DNA of 21,480 bases from Clostridia bacterium (GTDB lineage Bacteria > Bacillota_A > Clostridia > Oscillospirales > CAG-272). The notes under the pieces are model-generated. The model was not told the origin of the DNA and made no database searches. It saw only the letters and a list, made by a program, of their open reading frames with translations. The position numbers were made by a program, and so were the translations under genes. The DNA is taken from the NCBI GenBank assembly GCA_017445115.1, contig JAFSUU010000002.1:1-21480 (forward strand), in the 5' to 3' direction. Shown piece by piece: positions 20,693-21,480 of the stretch. How positions within the stretch are numbered: position 1 is the stretch's first letter; every line of letters begins with the position of its first letter.

Positions 20693-21292
20693 ATGAATAT
20701 CGTTTGTCTTGACCTTGAAGGCGTTCTCGTGCCCGAGATATGGATCGCTTTTTCCGAAGCGAGCGGGATACCCGAGCTGAGGCGCACCACGCGCGACGAG
20801 CCTGATTACGACAAGCTGATGAGATGGCGTCTTGCGACTCTCAAGGAACACGGACTCGGCATAAACGAGATAAGAGAAACTATTGCGAAGATCGATCCGA
20901 TGCCGGGAGCAAAAGAATTTCTCGACGAACTTCGCTCAATGACGCAGGCGGTTATCCTCAGCGATACGTTTGAGCAGTTTGCGGGGCCGCTTATGAAAAA
21001 GCTCGGTATGCCGACCATCTTCTGCAACTCGCTTGAAATTGCGGAAAACGGAGAGGTGACCGGCTTCAAGCTCCGCGCCAAAAAGACGAAGCTCGTAACG
21101 GTCAAGGCTTTTCAGTCGATAGGTTACGACACCATCGCCGCCGGAGACAGCTTCAACGATCTCGATATGATCCTTGCGAGCAAGGCGGGCTTCCTCTTCA
21201 GAAGCACTGAAAAGATAAAGCACGATTATCCGGATATTCCCGCTTACGAGGAATACGACGAACTTCTCGCCGCGATAAAATCCGCGCTTTAA
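20693..21292 (+). CDS. thrH: Bifunctional phosphoserine phosphatase / homoserine phosphotransferase ThrH
   Basis: A 199-residue HAD-family enzyme. The first motif is CLDLEGVLVPEIWIAF (5-20), with the phospho-accepting D7 and the acid at E9, the ThrH signature in place of DxDxT/S. The second motif is ILSDTF (S90), the third the Lys-containing RAKKTK near 128-133, and the fourth AAGDSFNDLDM (D152, D156). Length and order match Pseudomonas ThrH closely, as I recall that sequence. Known ThrH enzymes dephosphorylate phosphoserine and can pass the phosphate to homoserine, linking serine and threonine synthesis. A GGAGG site lies about 10 nt upstream. It is the second gene of the operon. Confidence 0.93.
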   Translation: MNIVCLDLEGVLVPEIWIAFSEASGIPELRRTTRDEPDYDKLMRWRLATLKEHGLGINEIRETIAKIDPMPGAKEFLDELRSMTQAVILSDTFEQFAGPLMKKLGMPTIFCNSLEIAENGEVTGFKLRAKKTKLVTVKAFQSIGYDTIAAGDSFNDLDMILASKAGFLFRSTEKIKHDYPDIPAYEEYDELLAAIKSAL

Positions 21293-21309
21293 GTTCAGAT
21301 GCATGGTTT

Positions 21310-21335
21310 AGGGGAACTTTTGAAAAAGTTCCCCT
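21310..21335 (+). terminator. Hairpin after thrH, terminator-like but without T-run
   Basis: An 11-bp stem AGGGGAACTTT/AAAGTTCCCCT with a 4-nt loop, 18 nt after the thrH stop. The expected T-run is absent: ATGAC follows, and then the insertion sequence end. The T-run may have been displaced by the insertion (inference). Confidence 0.5.
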
Positions 21336-21340
21336 ATGAC

Positions 21341-21480
21341 TGATATGCACCCCAAAAGTTAGACGACTTTTGGAGGTGCATATTTTATGGAAAAAAAGAA
21401 ACAAAAACACAAGAAGTACTCGCCAGAGTTCAAAGAATCTGTTATACTGGATATGAGGGAACACTATCTGACACATCGAG
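21341..21480 (+). mobile_element. Left end of an IS3-family (IS150-like) insertion sequence, cut by the window edge
   Basis: TGATATGCACCCCAAAAGTTAGAC starts the element in the style of IS3-family terminal repeats (TG..CACCCCAAAAGTTAGAC). It is followed by an imperfect inverted repeat with CAAAAGT/ACTTTTG and TGCACC/GGTGCA that also carries the ribosome site GGAGG. The transposase OrfA starts at 21387. The right end and any target duplication lie outside the window. Confidence 0.8.
21387..21480 (+). CDS. Transposase OrfA, IS3 family (partial, runs off the window)
   Basis: The 31 visible codons start MEKKKQKHKKYSPEFKESV and continue ILDMREHYLTHR, the start of the helix-turn-helix domain of IS3/IS150-type OrfA proteins (the YSPEFKxxV pattern). 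GGAGG lies 10-15 nt upstream inside the terminal inverted repeat. The gene continues past base 21480, so completeness and the OrfB frame cannot be judged. Confidence 0.85.
   Translation, partial: MEKKKQKHKKYSPEFKESVILDMREHYLTHR

Overview
The window (about 48% G+C by eye) looks like a chromosome segment of a low-to-medium G+C Gram-positive anaerobe, most likely an uncultured gut Clostridia member (Oscillospirales/Christensenellales-like). The signs are strong AGGAGG-type ribosome sites, sigma-A promoters with 17-nt spacers and frequent extended -10 boxes, Gram-positive lipoproteins, an HD-GYP protein, a clostripain-type (C11) protease, a LytTR regulator, a ferredoxin-tailed aldo/keto reductase and an IS3-like insertion sequence. 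No rRNA, phage or CRISPR locus is visible. The species is inference.

Layout. 1-466: tRNA-Gly and tRNA-Cys, then a gene-free, hairpin-rich stretch of unknown role. 468-2520 (-): a two-gene membrane operon, a K+-channel-like protein and a multi-pass protein of unknown function. 2647-3123 (-): a GNAT acetyltransferase. 3258-3601: terminator, a 4+4 hairpin array, and tRNA-Ala(GGC) on the minus strand. 3667-5016 (-): a membrane HD-GYP c-di-GMP phosphodiesterase, divergent from a DHH/DHHA1 phosphoesterase (5394-6320) with a structured leader. 6381-7400 (-): a small lipoprotein and a streptothricin-acetyltransferase-like GNAT. 7547-8346 (+): consensus promoter, tRNA-Thr, tRNA-Tyr, terminator, a second 4+4 hairpin array and a four-helix-bundle (S23/Avd-like) protein. 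8412-8834: an ASCH protein, followed by a tRNA-Tyr-like relic in inverted orientation. 9137-11014: a lipoprotein M3-type metallopeptidase. 11056-12174 (-): the aldo/keto reductase, divergent from an operon of a small unknown protein and a secreted EndA/NucA-type nuclease (12332-13686). 13701-14964: a LytTR regulator and a LiaF-like membrane partner behind a direct-repeat operator. 15016-17349 (-): an ECF sigma factor (TTG start) and a membrane VWA protein, its likely partner or anti-sigma factor. 17472-19823 (-): a membrane-anchored C11 protease. 19947-21292 (+): a histidine phosphatase and ThrH. 21341 to the end: left end of an IS3-like element.

The most unusual structure is the pair of hairpin arrays (3315-3490 and 7802-7975). 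Each lies just behind the terminator of a tRNA gene. Each has four short spacers in one orientation and then four in the reverse-complement orientation, with a small hairpin in nearly every gap. The spacer word differs between arrays (ATGATAT versus ATGAAAT) but is matched between the two halves of each one, so each array could fold into a ladder of four-way junctions. One array runs in frame into the four-helix-bundle gene and the other has no protein. I read this as a possible undescribed mobile or RNA element.

Signalling and surface genes are prominent: HD-GYP, LytTR/LiaF-like, ECF/VWA, three lipoproteins and the C11 protease. Two lipoprotein genes share an almost identical 35-bp promoter block (7439-7473 and 9065-9099), which suggests common control.
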